Source: Acetobacteraceae bacterium | Lineage (GTDB): Bacteria; Pseudomonadota; Alphaproteobacteria; Acetobacterales; Acetobacteraceae | Length of the DNA stretch: 64,000 nucleotides | Assembly: GCA_947474705.1 (NCBI GenBank) | Contig: CANJJS010000016.1 | Location: 1 to 64,000 of the forward strand | Reading direction: 5' to 3' | Part shown: piece after piece, positions 1 to 10,373 of the stretch | Numbering within the stretch: the stretch's first letter is position 1 | Layout of the letters: each line of letters opens with the position of its first letter | Position numbers and translations under genes: made by a program | The notes under the pieces: model-generated | The model's database searches: none | The model's input: only the letters and a program-made list of their open reading frames with translations | Told to the model about the DNA's origin: nothing

Positions 1-34
1 CTGGCATCGCCCCCCTGGGAACACCCCACCGGGA

Positions 35-784
35 TTACACCGTGAAGGGATTTCGCGCGCCCAGACCGCTGAACGCGCCTTGCGCGGACAACTCGGCCGC
101 CGTCGCTTCGATGGAATGCGCGTCGAGCCCGCGCCGGTTGCTTTCCAGCGTGACCACCCGTCCCAACAGGTCGCCAAGAAGATGGGTTTGGTTGACCGGA
201 TCGTGACGGACTCGCAGGCAAACGATTGGCGAGTGGGACCGCGCCCAGGCGGCGGAGACGCCATCGACGCCGGTCACCGCGGGCGAGGAAATGGCGACGG
301 CGGGGACTCCGGTGCGGGCGGACACGATCTGCGCGACGCCGCCGCCGAGCGAATGTCCCGCGATATACAGGTTGTCCAGCGTGCGCATGAGCTGCCGGGC
401 CCGCGCCACCATCTCCGCCGCCGCCTGGCATTGTTGTTCCAGCACCGAGACGCTCACGGCGCTGGCGAGTCCCCCGAACAGCGGATTGAACACGGCCGTG
501 GCGCCGGCGCCGAAGGCCGCCTGGCCGAAGCCCGCGTCGGCGATCGCATCGACGCCGAGGTCTTGTTTGACCTGTGTGCCCGCGATCGCGAGGACCCAGT
601 TTTGACCGCCATGGTAAAGTCCGCCCTGAAACCCGGAGGCGCGGCGGTCCACGCCGCCGGTCAGGCTGAAGCCGTTGGCCAGGGGATTTGTTTGCGAACT
701 ATAAATACCGTTACAGAGTCGGGCGAAATCCCGGAACAGCACGGGTTGCGGTCCGTGCCGGGTCGACGTGTCGTGGATCGGCAT
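35..784 (-). CDS. class 3 lipase-like alpha/beta hydrolase
   Basis: Predicted esterase or lipase of the lipase class 3 type, 249 aa; substrate unknown. The nucleophile elbow GHSLG lies at residues 143-147 (Ser145). Asp195 (in RHDP) and His223 (in DAHS) follow in the right order to complete a Ser-Asp-His triad. The N-terminus (MPIHDTSTRH) is hydrophilic, so no signal peptide is visible. The ATG is well supported by GAGGAGG five bases upstream. It is divergent from the DUF188 gene, with 129 bp between the starts. The family call rests on the elbow and triad spacing; a cutinase-like or phospholipase A1-like activity cannot be excluded. Confidence 0.75.
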   Translation of the reverse strand: MPIHDTSTRHGPQPVLFRDFARLCNGIYSSQTNPLANGFSLTGGVDRRASGFQGGLYHGGQNWVLAIAGTQVKQDLGVDAIADAGFGQAAFGAGATAVFNPLFGGLASAVSVSVLEQQCQAAAEMVARARQLMRTLDNLYIAGHSLGGGVAQIVSARTGVPAVAISSPAVTGVDGVSAAWARSHSPIVCLRVRHDPVNQTHLLGDLLGRVVTLESNRRGLDAHSIEATAAELSAQGAFSGLGARNPFTV

Positions 785-913
785 CGCGGCCTCCTCGAAC
801 AGGATCGGTGCGCATGGACATTATTCTCCAATCGGATCGGTCGTAAACCGATTTTTCCTCTCGCGCGGCGCCGGTCCATGGCGGCGAACCCACGAAGGCG
901 GTAAACCGCGCGG

Positions 914-1396
914 ATGGAACGTCCCCCCATTCGAATCTTCGTCGATGCCGATGCCTGTCCGGTGAAGGCGGAAATCTACCGCGTCGCGGAGCGTCATGGC
1001 GCGAAGGTGTTCGTCGTGTCCAACAGCGTCATCGCGATTCCGCCCGCGCCATGGATCGAACGCGCGATCGTCCCCGGCACCCCCGACGCCGCCGACGACT
1101 GGATCGCCGAGCGCGCGGTCCGGGGCGATGTGGTGGTAACCCAGGACATTCCGCTGGCCGCGCGGGCGGTGAAGGCGGGGGCGGAGGCGCTGTCGCCCAC
1201 GGGCCGGAAATTCGACGAGGCGTCGATCGGGATGACGTTGGCGACGCGGAACCTGATGGAGGATTTGCGCTCCGCCGGTCAGATCACCGGCGGGCCGAAG
1301 CCGTTTGGACCGAAGGATCGCTCGGCGTTTCTATCGGCGCTGGATCTCGCGATCGGACGGTTGAAGCGCGCGGGGTTTGGCGCGGCGGGCCGCTGA
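914..1396 (+). CDS. YaiI/YqxD (DUF188, UPF0178) family protein
   Basis: Conserved 160-aa protein of the UPF0178/DUF188 family, which has a PIN-like fold and no settled biochemical role. The hallmark N-terminus [18 protein letters not shown] is at residues 8-25. The conserved segments [13 protein letters not shown] and [10 protein letters not shown], with acidic residues that could bind metal, follow. Its 3' end overlaps the convergent histidine kinase gene by 66 bp. Length is normal for the family. It is probably cytoplasmic; function cannot be inferred from the context. Confidence 0.85.
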   Translation: MERPPIRIFVDADACPVKAEIYRVAERHGAKVFVVSNSVIAIPPAPWIERAIVPGTPDAADDWIAERAVRGDVVVTQDIPLAARAVKAGAEALSPTGRKFDEASIGMTLATRNLMEDLRSAGQITGGPKPFGPKDRSAFLSALDLAIGRLKRAGFGAAGR

Positions 1397-2119
1397 TCCT
1401 CCAGGGGACGGGACATGAGTCGAGCCGGTTTCGCGGGGCAAATGGACTTCCACGTGGGTTCCTTGCCCTTCCACGCTCGCGACCGAGAGAAATCCCTGGC
1501 AGGCGCGCGCCGCCGCATGGACCGACGCGAGCCCGAGCCCGCGCCCGCCTTGGCTGGACCGGGTCGTGAACCCCGGCTGGAAGATGCGCGGCAGAATGTC
1601 GGGCCGAACCCCCGTGCCGGTATCGGCGACCGCGACGACCGCGTAATCGCCAGGCGGGATCGTGTCGGGTACCCGGATGTCCGGCGCCGCGACGGTGTGC
1701 CGCCGGGTGCTGAGCGTCACCGTCCCGCCCTCCGGCATCGCGTGGCCCGCATTGGCGGCGAGGTTGAGCAGAATTCGATCCAGGCAGGCCGGGTCGGCGC
1801 GTGTCAGGCCCTCGGGATCGCCGAGATCCAGCGCCAGCGTCACCCCGTCGCCCAGCCGGTGCGCGATCAGCCGCGCCGTGGCGCGGATCATGGCATCGAG
1901 CGCCGCCGGTTCGCGCGGCGCGCCCGGTCCGTTCAGGCGCCAGCGGATCGCCGCCCCGCCGCGCCGCGCGCCTTCCCGGATCGCCTCGATATCCGCGCGG
2001 GTTTCCGGATCGAGGCCATCCCGGGCCAGGATCGCCTCCGCGATCCCCAGCGTGGCCGCCAGGACATTGTTCAGGTCGTGCGCCATTTCCTCGGCCGCGT
2101 CGCGCGCGCGCTTCGTCAT
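1331..2119 (-). CDS. sensor-less histidine kinase coupled to flhB
   Basis: Soluble histidine kinase core of 262 aa. The phosphoacceptor box [13 protein letters not shown] (His14) is at the extreme N-terminus, followed by an N-box ([13 protein letters not shown]), a G1 box (VADTGTGV) and a G2 box (GGRGLGLA) of the HATPase_c domain. No transmembrane, PAS or receiver domain precedes the H-box, so input must come from a partner protein. Its ATG overlaps the flhB stop as ATGA, which suggests translational coupling to the flagellar operon. By inference it may signal flagellar assembly or chemotaxis state. The last ~35 residues are low-complexity and basic, and overlap the convergent DUF188 gene. 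Confidence 0.8.
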   Translation of the reverse strand: MTKRARDAAEEMAHDLNNVLAATLGIAEAILARDGLDPETRADIEAIREGARRGGAAIRWRLNGPGAPREPAALDAMIRATARLIAHRLGDGVTLALDLGDPEGLTRADPACLDRILLNLAANAGHAMPEGGTVTLSTRRHTVAAPDIRVPDTIPPGDYAVVAVADTGTGVRPDILPRIFQPGFTTRSSQGGRGLGLASVHAAARACQGFLSVASVEGQGTHVEVHLPRETGSTHVPSPGGSAARRAKPRALQPSDREIQRR

Positions 2120-3171
2120 GCGGCCCGCCGTCCATTAAGCCGCCAGACATAGGCGATCAGCTCGGCCACGGTTTTATACAGTTCCGGCGGAATCTGACTG
2201 TTCAGCGGCAATTGGTGCAGCGTGCGGGCGAGCGGCGGGTTGGCCACGATCGGAACCCCGTGTTGCGTCGCGGTCTCGCGGATGCGGGCGGCCATGGAAT
2301 CCACGCCTTTGGCGACCAGGACGGGAACGCTGCTCTTCTCGCTGTCATAGGTCAAGGCGACCGCGTAGTGGGTGGGGTTGGTGACGACGACGGTGGCTTT
2401 CGGGACCTCGGCGAGCATGCGCTGGCGTGCCCGGCGCATTCGGATGCGGCGGATGCGCATTTTGACCTGGGGGTCGCCGTCGGATTCCTTTTGCTCGTCT
2501 TTGATGTCGGTCCGGCTCATGCGCATCTGTGTCAGATGCTGGCGCCACAACCAGAAGATATCGGCCCCCGCGATGGCGATCTGGGCCAGGGCGGTGGCGA
2601 TCAGCAGCCGCGCGGCGACGGAGGCCAGGATGCCCGGCATGACCGTCAGCGGCGCGCCGGTCAGCAGCGCCAGGCGAGGTAGTTCGCCGCGCAGGACCCA
2701 GTACGCGGCGCCGCCGACGATCGCCAGCTTGGCCAGGGCCTTCGCGGTTTCCACCAGGCTTTCGCTGCCGAACATCCGTTTCAGCCCCTTGCCGGGCGAC
2801 AGCCGGCCGAGCTCGGGGTGCAGCGCCTTGGCGCGCAGCGCGAAGCGGGTTTGCGCCAGCGTCGCGGCGGTGGCGCACAGCGCGGCGGGCACCGCGAAGG
2901 GTGCGACGGCGAGGAGGAAGGCGTGCCCGGCTTCATGCGCCAGGGCGAAAGGTTCCACGCTCCGCGCTGTCAGCAGGACGGACAGCGAACGGACCATCGA
3001 CCGGGCGATCGCGCCGTCCAGCAGCAGGAAGGACAGCGCGATGCCGCCGATACTGGCCAGCAGCACGGCTTCGCGGGAGATGGGGACCTGGCCTTCCTCG
3101 CGCGCTTTTTGCATGCGCCGCGCGGTTGGGGCCTCGGTCCGGTCCTCCTGGTCGCCTTGCTGGCCGGACAT
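2116..3171 (-). CDS. flhB: flagellar type III export protein FlhB
   Basis: Inner-membrane component of the flagellar export apparatus that switches substrate specificity from hook to filament, 351 aa. Visible features: the N-terminal signature RTEAPTARRMQKAREEGQVP (residues 11-30), four hydrophobic segments between about 35 and 215, and the autocleavage motif NPTH at residues 265-268 followed by YAVAL. The gene lies six bases after fliR and overlaps the downstream kinase gene by four bases. It is part of the flgB-flgC-fliE-fliQ-fliR-flhB run on the minus strand. Length and motifs are normal for an active FlhB. Confidence 0.97.
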   Translation of the reverse strand: MSGQQGDQEDRTEAPTARRMQKAREEGQVPISREAVLLASIGGIALSFLLLDGAIARSMVRSLSVLLTARSVEPFALAHEAGHAFLLAVAPFAVPAALCATAATLAQTRFALRAKALHPELGRLSPGKGLKRMFGSESLVETAKALAKLAIVGGAAYWVLRGELPRLALLTGAPLTVMPGILASVAARLLIATALAQIAIAGADIFWLWRQHLTQMRMSRTDIKDEQKESDGDPQVKMRIRRIRMRRARQRMLAEVPKATVVVTNPTHYAVALTYDSEKSSVPVLVAKGVDSMAARIRETATQHGVPIVANPPLARTLHQLPLNSQIPPELYKTVAELIAYVWRLNGRRAA

Positions 3172-3177
3172 GGCGGG

Positions 3178-3960
3178 TCAGCCTCCGCCGGGCAGGCTGG
3201 CGAGGCTGGCGCGCATGGCTTCCATCCAGGCGCCGATCAGCGGGATGGAGAGCGAGGCCAGCAGCAACAGGCCAAGCGCGATCTGCCCCGGCGAGACCAC
3301 GAAAAACACCTGAAGCCGCGGCACGAGCCGGGCGACGAGGCCGACGGCGAGGTTCCAGGCCACCGACGCGAGCACAAAGGGCGCGGCGAGGCGAAGCGCG
3401 AGCATGAAGCTCTCCGATACGGTGGCGACGGTGAGTTCGGCGCTGTCGGTGGCCCAGGAGAGGGTGCCCGGAGGGATGAGGCGGTAGAAACCGGCGAGGG
3501 CGGCGAGGGGGAGCATGTACAGGCCAGACGTCAGCAGCAAAGCGGGCACCGCGATTTCGTGCAGCCGGGCGATGGCGGAGGTCTGCGACCCAAGGTCCGG
3601 CGAGGGCATCAGAACATTGGACACGCCGATCAATTCAGAAATCAGTTGTCCGGCCATCGGCAGGCTGGTGGCGATGGCGCGGGCGAGCCAGCCGAACCAC
3701 AGACCGTTGGCCATCTCCGCCATCAGCATCAGGGCGAAGGCGGTTTCGGTGTCGGGCCTCGGTGGCAACAGCGGGCCCAGACCCGGCAGCAGCAGTAGGC
3801 TCAGCATGAGGATCATGCCGCCTTTGATCTGGGCGGGGACGGTGGCCTCGCCCAACCCAGGCATGAGGGCGAAGGTGGCGCCGACGCGGCCGAGAACGAG
3901 CAGGAGGCCGAAGGCGTGGTCGAGAATCAGGTCGCCGGTCAGGCCGGGGATACCGGTCAT
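3178..3960 (-). CDS. fliR: flagellar export protein FliR
   Basis: Integral membrane protein of the flagellar export gate, 260 aa, strongly hydrophobic with about six predicted membrane segments. The family pattern is visible in the conserved early segment LVLGRVGATFALMPG, in the RLIPPGTL motif before the later helices, and in the C-terminal region rich in A, L and G. The gene overlaps fliQ by four bases (start in the fliQ stop) and precedes flhB by six bases, the usual fliQ-fliR-flhB order. It is expected to assemble with FliP and FliQ into the helical export channel. Confidence 0.95.
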   Translation of the reverse strand: MTGIPGLTGDLILDHAFGLLLVLGRVGATFALMPGLGEATVPAQIKGGMILMLSLLLLPGLGPLLPPRPDTETAFALMLMAEMANGLWFGWLARAIATSLPMAGQLISELIGVSNVLMPSPDLGSQTSAIARLHEIAVPALLLTSGLYMLPLAALAGFYRLIPPGTLSWATDSAELTVATVSESFMLALRLAAPFVLASVAWNLAVGLVARLVPRLQVFFVVSPGQIALGLLLLASLSIPLIGAWMEAMRASLASLPGGG

Positions 3961-4244
3961 GTGCCGCCGACGGCGACCATGCGGTCGATCAGAAAGCGGG
4001 TGAATTCGGCCAGGGAGGCGAACATGGACACCCCCAGCAGCATGAGGACGCCGCCGATGCCCAGCAGTTTGGGGATGAAGACGAGGGTGGCCTCGTTGAT
4101 CTGGGTGACCGCCTGAAGGATGGCGACGATCAGCCCAAGCCCCAGCGCGACGCCCAGCAGCGGGCCGGCGAGGGTAAGGACGAGCATGCCCGCGACCCGC
4201 ATCAGTTCGGCGATGTCCGCCTCGTTCATGGAAATTTTTTCCAA
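3957..4244 (-). CDS. fliQ: flagellar export protein FliQ
   Basis: Small export-gate protein of 95 aa with two hydrophobic hairpin segments (about 18-43 and 55-80). The conserved stretch LGLGLIVAILQAVTQINEAT is typical of FliQ. It lies between fliE (40 bp upstream) and fliR (4-bp overlap). A FliQ-FliR overlap of this kind is common and supports the call. It acts in the inner membrane as part of the FliPQR channel. Confidence 0.95.
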   Translation of the reverse strand: MEKISMNEADIAELMRVAGMLVLTLAGPLLGVALGLGLIVAILQAVTQINEATLVFIPKLLGIGGVLMLLGVSMFASLAEFTRFLIDRMVAVGGT

Positions 4245-4284
4245 TACCGGTCTGAAGGGTCCGGACGTTTCGCCCGGCCCGTGT

Positions 4285-4584
4285 TTAAATCTGGATTTTC
4301 ATGATGTCCTGGTAGGCTTGCAGCATGCGGTCGCGTACGGCGGTGGCGGTTTGCAGGGTCAGCTCGGCGCGCGACAGGGCGGTCGCGACCTCCGTGACGT
4401 TGCCGCCGTTGGTGATGGCGCGCATCGACTGTGTCTCCGCCTCCCGCCCGGTGGCGACGGCGGATTCGACGGCGCCGCGCAGCATCGCGCCGAAATCCGT
4501 GCCCTGTCCCGTGCCCGTTTGGGCACCGCCGCCCTGGGTGGGCGTGATCCGGACGGTGGGAAGAGAGCCGATGGGCGTGGTCAT
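4285..4584 (-). CDS. fliE: flagellar hook-basal body complex protein FliE
   Basis: FliE links the MS ring to the proximal rod; 99 aa here. The C-terminal half matches the family: a helical stretch with TQSMRAITNGGNVTEVATAL and then RAELTLQTATAVRDRMLQAY, ending in the typical DIMKIQI. The N-terminal ~35 residues are low-complexity (G, T and Q rich). The start ATG overlaps the flgC stop by four bases (ATGA), consistent with coupled translation of the rod proteins. Confidence 0.95.
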   Translation of the reverse strand: MTTPIGSLPTVRITPTQGGGAQTGTGQGTDFGAMLRGAVESAVATGREAETQSMRAITNGGNVTEVATALSRAELTLQTATAVRDRMLQAYQDIMKIQI

Positions 4585-4994
4585 TTCAGCAGGTCCAGCG
4601 TGCGGTTCAGCATCGTCCGCGTCGTCGCCGCGACATTCAGGTTGGCGCTGTAGGATTGTTCCGCGTCGCGCATGTCCATCAACTCGATGAAACTGTTGAC
4701 ATTCGGGAGTTTCACATACCCGCTTTTATCGGCCGCGGGGTTGGAGGGATCGTACCGCAACGGCTGCTCGCTCCGATCCCGCCCGACGCGGCGGACGGAG
4801 ACGGTTTCGAGGCCCGCCGCCTTGTCCAGACGGTTCTGAAACGAAACGGTGCGGCGGCGATAGGCCTCCGCGCCCGGCGCCGATCCCGTGGTGTTCTGAT
4901 TGGCCAGGTTTTCCGCGATCACGCGAATGCGCGACGTTTGCGCGTCCATGCCGGCGGCGGACACGCGCAACGAGGAGGTGAGATCCGCGCCCAT
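4581..4994 (-). CDS. flgC: flagellar proximal rod protein FlgC
   Basis: Rod protein of 137 aa. It has the N-terminal rod motif (SLRVSAAGMDAQTSRIRVIA then ENLANQNTTG) and the C-terminal heptad region ending in NRTLDLLK, both of which form the coiled coil of axial flagellar proteins. KLPNVNSFIELMDMRDAEQS is the family signature before the C-terminal helix. It starts two bases after flgB and overlaps fliE by four bases. Confidence 0.96.
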   Translation of the reverse strand: MGADLTSSLRVSAAGMDAQTSRIRVIAENLANQNTTGSAPGAEAYRRRTVSFQNRLDKAAGLETVSVRRVGRDRSEQPLRYDPSNPAADKSGYVKLPNVNSFIELMDMRDAEQSYSANLNVAATTRTMLNRTLDLLK

Positions 4995-4996
4995 CG

Positions 4997-5389
4997 TCAG
5001 CCCGCCCGACCAAGCACGATGCCGAACATGCCGACATATTTCTTATAGATCGCGGTAACCGTGGAATGCAGAGTCTCGGTGTCGGCGACACGCATCAACT
5101 GGTCCTCCATTCTGACCCCGTTCTTGTCCGCCGTCCGGGCGCCGGTCTCCTTGTTCGCCCGGATGCTCAGGCCGGGATCGATCGTGCCCTTCAGGTGATT
5201 GTCGTTGGTTCGCATGGGCTGCGTGCCGGTCATGCCACGCAGCACCTGGTTGAAGGGCCTGGTGTCGGAGGCCTGAAAGCCCGGCGTGCTGAGATTGGCG
5301 ATATTGCGGGCCAGCACGGCCTGACGCTCGCTGGTCCAGGCCAGGCGTTGTTCCGCGGTCGAGAAAAGGTCGTTCCGGAGCAGGGACAT
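4997..5389 (-). CDS. flgB: flagellar basal-body rod protein FlgB
   Basis: Proximal rod protein, 130 aa from the chosen ATG at 5389. The frame stays open further upstream, but homology to the rod family begins at MSLLRNDLFSTAEQRLAWT, so the internal ATG is preferred. The motif ARNIANLSTPGFQ is the canonical axial protein signature, and the C-terminus (DTETLHSTVTAIYKKYVGMF) is FlgB-like. It heads the minus-strand flagellar operon. The 163 bp up to fliO must carry the promoters for both directions; no sigma-28 or sigma-54 site could be recognised there with confidence. Confidence 0.95.
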   Translation of the reverse strand: MSLLRNDLFSTAEQRLAWTSERQAVLARNIANLSTPGFQASDTRPFNQVLRGMTGTQPMRTNDNHLKGTIDPGLSIRANKETGARTADKNGVRMEDQLMRVADTETLHSTVTAIYKKYVGMFGIVLGRAG

Positions 5390-5552
5390 GCGGGGATCGT
5401 GACGGAGAAAAATGAAGGAACCGCTAACGGAAATATTAAGGCGGCGTTCATGTTTCCAGGCTCGAATAAGAACGGGCGCGTGGCCCATCTTTCCAAAAAG
5501 GAAACCTCGTCATTCCGCCAATGCCCAACCGGTCCCGGATGGCCGCCGCGCC

Positions 5553-5828
5553 ATGACGATGCTCGATACCATGGGCACGCTGCTGACCGCCGCCCTCGCG
5601 CTGGCGGGCGTCCTCGGCGCGATCGTGCTGCTGGGACGGGCACTGCGCCATACACCGCTGGCACGGACAACAGGCGGCACACGCACACTGGCGATCAAGG
5701 AAACCTTGGCCCTCGACTCACGGCGGCGGCTGCACGCCATCGAGGCCGGCGGCAAAACCGTGCTGCTCCTGACCGGCGGCGAAACCGACCTGGTCGTCGG
5801 CTGGCTCGACAGAGGGCCAGGCGCGTGA
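5553..5828 (+). CDS. fliO: flagellar biosynthesis protein FliO
   Basis: Short membrane protein of 91 aa from ATG 5553. One N-terminal transmembrane segment (about residues 8-28, rich in A, L, G and V) is followed by a small soluble domain with TLAIKETLALDSRRRLHAIE, typical of FliO, which helps FliP assemble. The long upstream open frame is not needed. It is divergent from flgB and in the same direction as fliP, as in the usual fliO-fliP order. Here the two are separated by a 230-bp palindromic element. Confidence 0.88.
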   Translation: MTMLDTMGTLLTAALALAGVLGAIVLLGRALRHTPLARTTGGTRTLAIKETLALDSRRRLHAIEAGGKTVLLLTGGETDLVVGWLDRGPGA

Positions 5829-5857
5829 GACACGGCGCGCGAGTGCCTGTTGGGGCG

Positions 5858-6087
5858 CGTTGGGGCTCCGCCCCAAACCCCGTGGGGGGCGCTGCCCCCT
5901 CAACCCCCGCCAAGGCTGGGCCTTGGATGCCATCTGTTGGGGGAGATGAAGAAGGGGGCCATGCGAGGCGATTGCAACGTCCGAGTAGGCCCCCTTCTTC
6001 ATCTCCCCCATTAAACGGGTCCAGGGCCCCCGCCCTGGTGGGGTCGAGGGGCAAAGCCCCCGCGGGGTTTGGGGCGGAGCCCCAACG
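5858..6087. repeat. 230-bp nested palindromic element, copy A
   Basis: Outer arms 5858-5881 and 6064-6087 are perfect 24-bp inverted repeats (beginning cgttggggctccgcccc). Nested inside, 5939-5960 and 5988-6009 are perfect 22-bp inverted repeats (containing gatgaagaaggggg) around a 27-base loop. A second copy lies at 46020-46246. The element sits between fliO and fliP and contains the only usual start codons available to fliP. It encodes no protein of its own and has no transposase, so it is a non-autonomous, REP- or MITE-like element. Confidence 0.9.
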
Positions 6088-6814
6088 CCTCCCACCCGGC
6101 ACCCGCCTGCTCTGTCTCACCGCCCTCGCCCTCCTCGTCCCCGCCGCCGCCTGGGCGCAGTCCGTCGCCATCGATCTGGGCGCCCCCGGCCAGGCTGGCG
6201 CGACGGCCAGGCTGGTGCAGTTGACGGCGTTGATCGCGGTGATGTCGCTGGCGCCGAGTTTGTTGGTGATGGCGACGGCGTTCACGCGGATCGTGATGGT
6301 GTTGTCGCTGTTGCGCTCGGCGTTGGGGGCGCAGGGCGTGCCGCCGAACACGGTTCTTATTGGGCTGGCGTTGTTTCTGACCTGGTTCGTCATGCAACCG
6401 GTGTTCGATCAGGCCTGGACGGCCGGGATCGCGCCGATGCTGGAAAACAAGATCTCGGAAATCGAGGGCCTGAAGGCCGCCGCCGCTCCGTTCCACGCGT
6501 TCATGCTGAAGAATGTCCGGAGTGCGGATCTCGCGTTCTTTCAATCTCTGGCGCAGGCGGAAACGGGTGACACGTCGTGGCGGCTGGTGATGCCGTCGTT
6601 CATGGTGGGCGAACTGCGGCGCGCCTTCGAGATGGGGTTTCTGCTGTTCCTGCCGTTTTTGGTCATCGACATGGTGGTCGCCAGCGTTTTGATGTCGCTG
6701 GGCATGATGATGCTGCCCCCGAACGTGGTTTCCTTGCCGTTCAAGCTGGTGTTTTTCGCGACGGTGGACGGATGGCGGCTGGTGGCGGGGGGGCTGGTCA
6801 GGACGTTTGGGTGA
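6038..6814 (+). CDS. fliP: flagellar export protein FliP, start uncertain
   Basis: Export-gate membrane protein. The mature part is complete: a signal-peptide-like segment (LLCLTALALLVPAAAWAQ), then helices with LLVMATAFTRIVMVLSLLRS, the conserved PSFMVGELRRAFEMGFLLFL, and a C-terminal VSLPFKLVFF motif. The start is the problem. No ATG, GTG or TTG lies close to the signal peptide: in-frame options are ATG 5927, GTG 6038 (used here) or a CTG at 6107. The first two lie inside palindromic element copy A. This suggests the element replaced the original 5' end. The protein is otherwise intact and is convergent with mgtA, nine bases away. Confidence 0.9.
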   Translation: MGSRGKAPAGFGAEPQRLPPGTRLLCLTALALLVPAAAWAQSVAIDLGAPGQAGATARLVQLTALIAVMSLAPSLLVMATAFTRIVMVLSLLRSALGAQGVPPNTVLIGLALFLTWFVMQPVFDQAWTAGIAPMLENKISEIEGLKAAAAPFHAFMLKNVRSADLAFFQSLAQAETGDTSWRLVMPSFMVGELRRAFEMGFLLFLPFLVIDMVVASVLMSLGMMMLPPNVVSLPFKLVFFATVDGWRLVAGGLVRTFG

Positions 6815-6823
6815 TGGAGACGG

Positions 6824-9379
<2,556 letters not shown>

Positions 9380-9403
9380 GTCTGGGCCGTCCTTTCGCGC
9401 GGC

Positions 9404-9434
9404 GAGGCGGCGGACCGGTGCGGGCCGCCGCCTC
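9404..9434 (-). promoter_or_regulatory. hairpin in the mgtA leader
   Basis: Perfect 10-bp inverted repeat (gaggcggcgg / ccgccgcctc, loop of 11) 25 bases upstream of the mgtA start and downstream of the SDR stop, both genes on the minus strand. No T tract follows, so it is not a standard intrinsic terminator. It may be an attenuator or leader structure, or a terminator for the upstream SDR gene. The role is inferred from position only. Confidence 0.45.
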
Positions 9435-9493
9435 GTGTCGCGTACAGATGGGCCTTATGCCCCCGGTTTACATGGCCAGGGGCCGATCGCGCG

Positions 9494-10240
9494 TCAGAGC
9501 CCTTGCGCGCCCGCCACCGCGATCGCCTGGCCGGTTACCCAAGAAGCGAGCGGCGAAGCGAGGAACAGCGCGACATTGGCGACTTCCTCGGCATGGCCCA
9601 TGCGGCCGAAGGGGATGGAAGCCAGAGTGGCGTTGTAAAGTTTCGGGTTGTCCGTCTTACGGCGGTCCCAGACCCCGCCCGGGAACTCGATGGAGCCGGG
9701 CGCGATGCAGTTTACCCGCACCTTGTCCCGCGCATACATCGCGGCCTGCGTGGTGGTGTAGTGGATGACGGCAGCCTTGATGGCGCCGTAGGGCGGCTGG
9801 CGCCCCGCCGGGTGCAACGCGGCGACGGACGAAATGTTCAGCACGCTGCCCTGCGACGCCTTCAGTTCCGGCAAGGCTTCCTGTGTCGCGTGCACGATTG
9901 ACAACATGTCGATGGCGAGGCTGTCGGTCCAGCCCTTGTCGTCGTCCGAGGACCCGAACGCGGAGGCGTTGTTGACCAGGAAGTCGCAACCGCCCAGCGC
10001 CTCGATGGCGGACCGGACATACGCCCGGACGGCGTCGCCCTTGGACAGATCGGCGCTGGCGGAATGGGTTTTATGGCCGTGCTTCGCGATCTCCGCGCGG
10101 GCCTGCTCCAGGGTGGGGACGTCTCTGGCGCAAATGGAGACATCGCCACCGGCGGCGGCGAAGCCAAGCGCGATGGCCTTGCCAATGCCGCGGCTGCCAC
10201 CGCAGATAATGGCGCGTTTGCCGGTGAAGTCGATTTGCAT
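9494..10240 (-). CDS. SDR family NAD(P)-dependent oxidoreductase
   Basis: Classical short-chain dehydrogenase, 248 aa from ATG 10240. Rossmann motif GGSRGIG at 14-20, NNAS element (LVNNASAFG), catalytic Ser in ISSVAALHPAG, and YGAIK as the Tyr-Lys pair. The C-terminus SWVTGQAIAVAGAQGL replaces the usual DGG ending. The true start is placed at MQIDFTGKRA because the upstream extension has no homology and the ATG follows a gagg-type site. Substrate unknown; neighbours (mgtA, an acyltransferase) give no pathway. Confidence 0.88.
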   Translation of the reverse strand: MQIDFTGKRAIICGGSRGIGKAIALGFAAAGGDVSICARDVPTLEQARAEIAKHGHKTHSASADLSKGDAVRAYVRSAIEALGGCDFLVNNASAFGSSDDDKGWTDSLAIDMLSIVHATQEALPELKASQGSVLNISSVAALHPAGRQPPYGAIKAAVIHYTTTQAAMYARDKVRVNCIAPGSIEFPGGVWDRRKTDNPKLYNATLASIPFGRMGHAEEVANVALFLASPLASWVTGQAIAVAGAQGL

Positions 10241-10373
10241 GGGTGTTTCCTCGCGAGGTTGTTCGGCCACCCAGGGTGGCAAGCGGGGGAACCCGATGCA
10301 AGCGGGCGCCAGCCATTCCCCATACCGTCAAGGCCGGTCCCCACCCCCGTCTGCGCAAACTGCCCCGAGGCCC

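Noticed and set aside
5066-5926. Very long N-terminal extension of FliP through flgB and fliO
   Set aside because: It would overlap fliO and flgB in other frames; FliP begins with its signal peptide near 6107.
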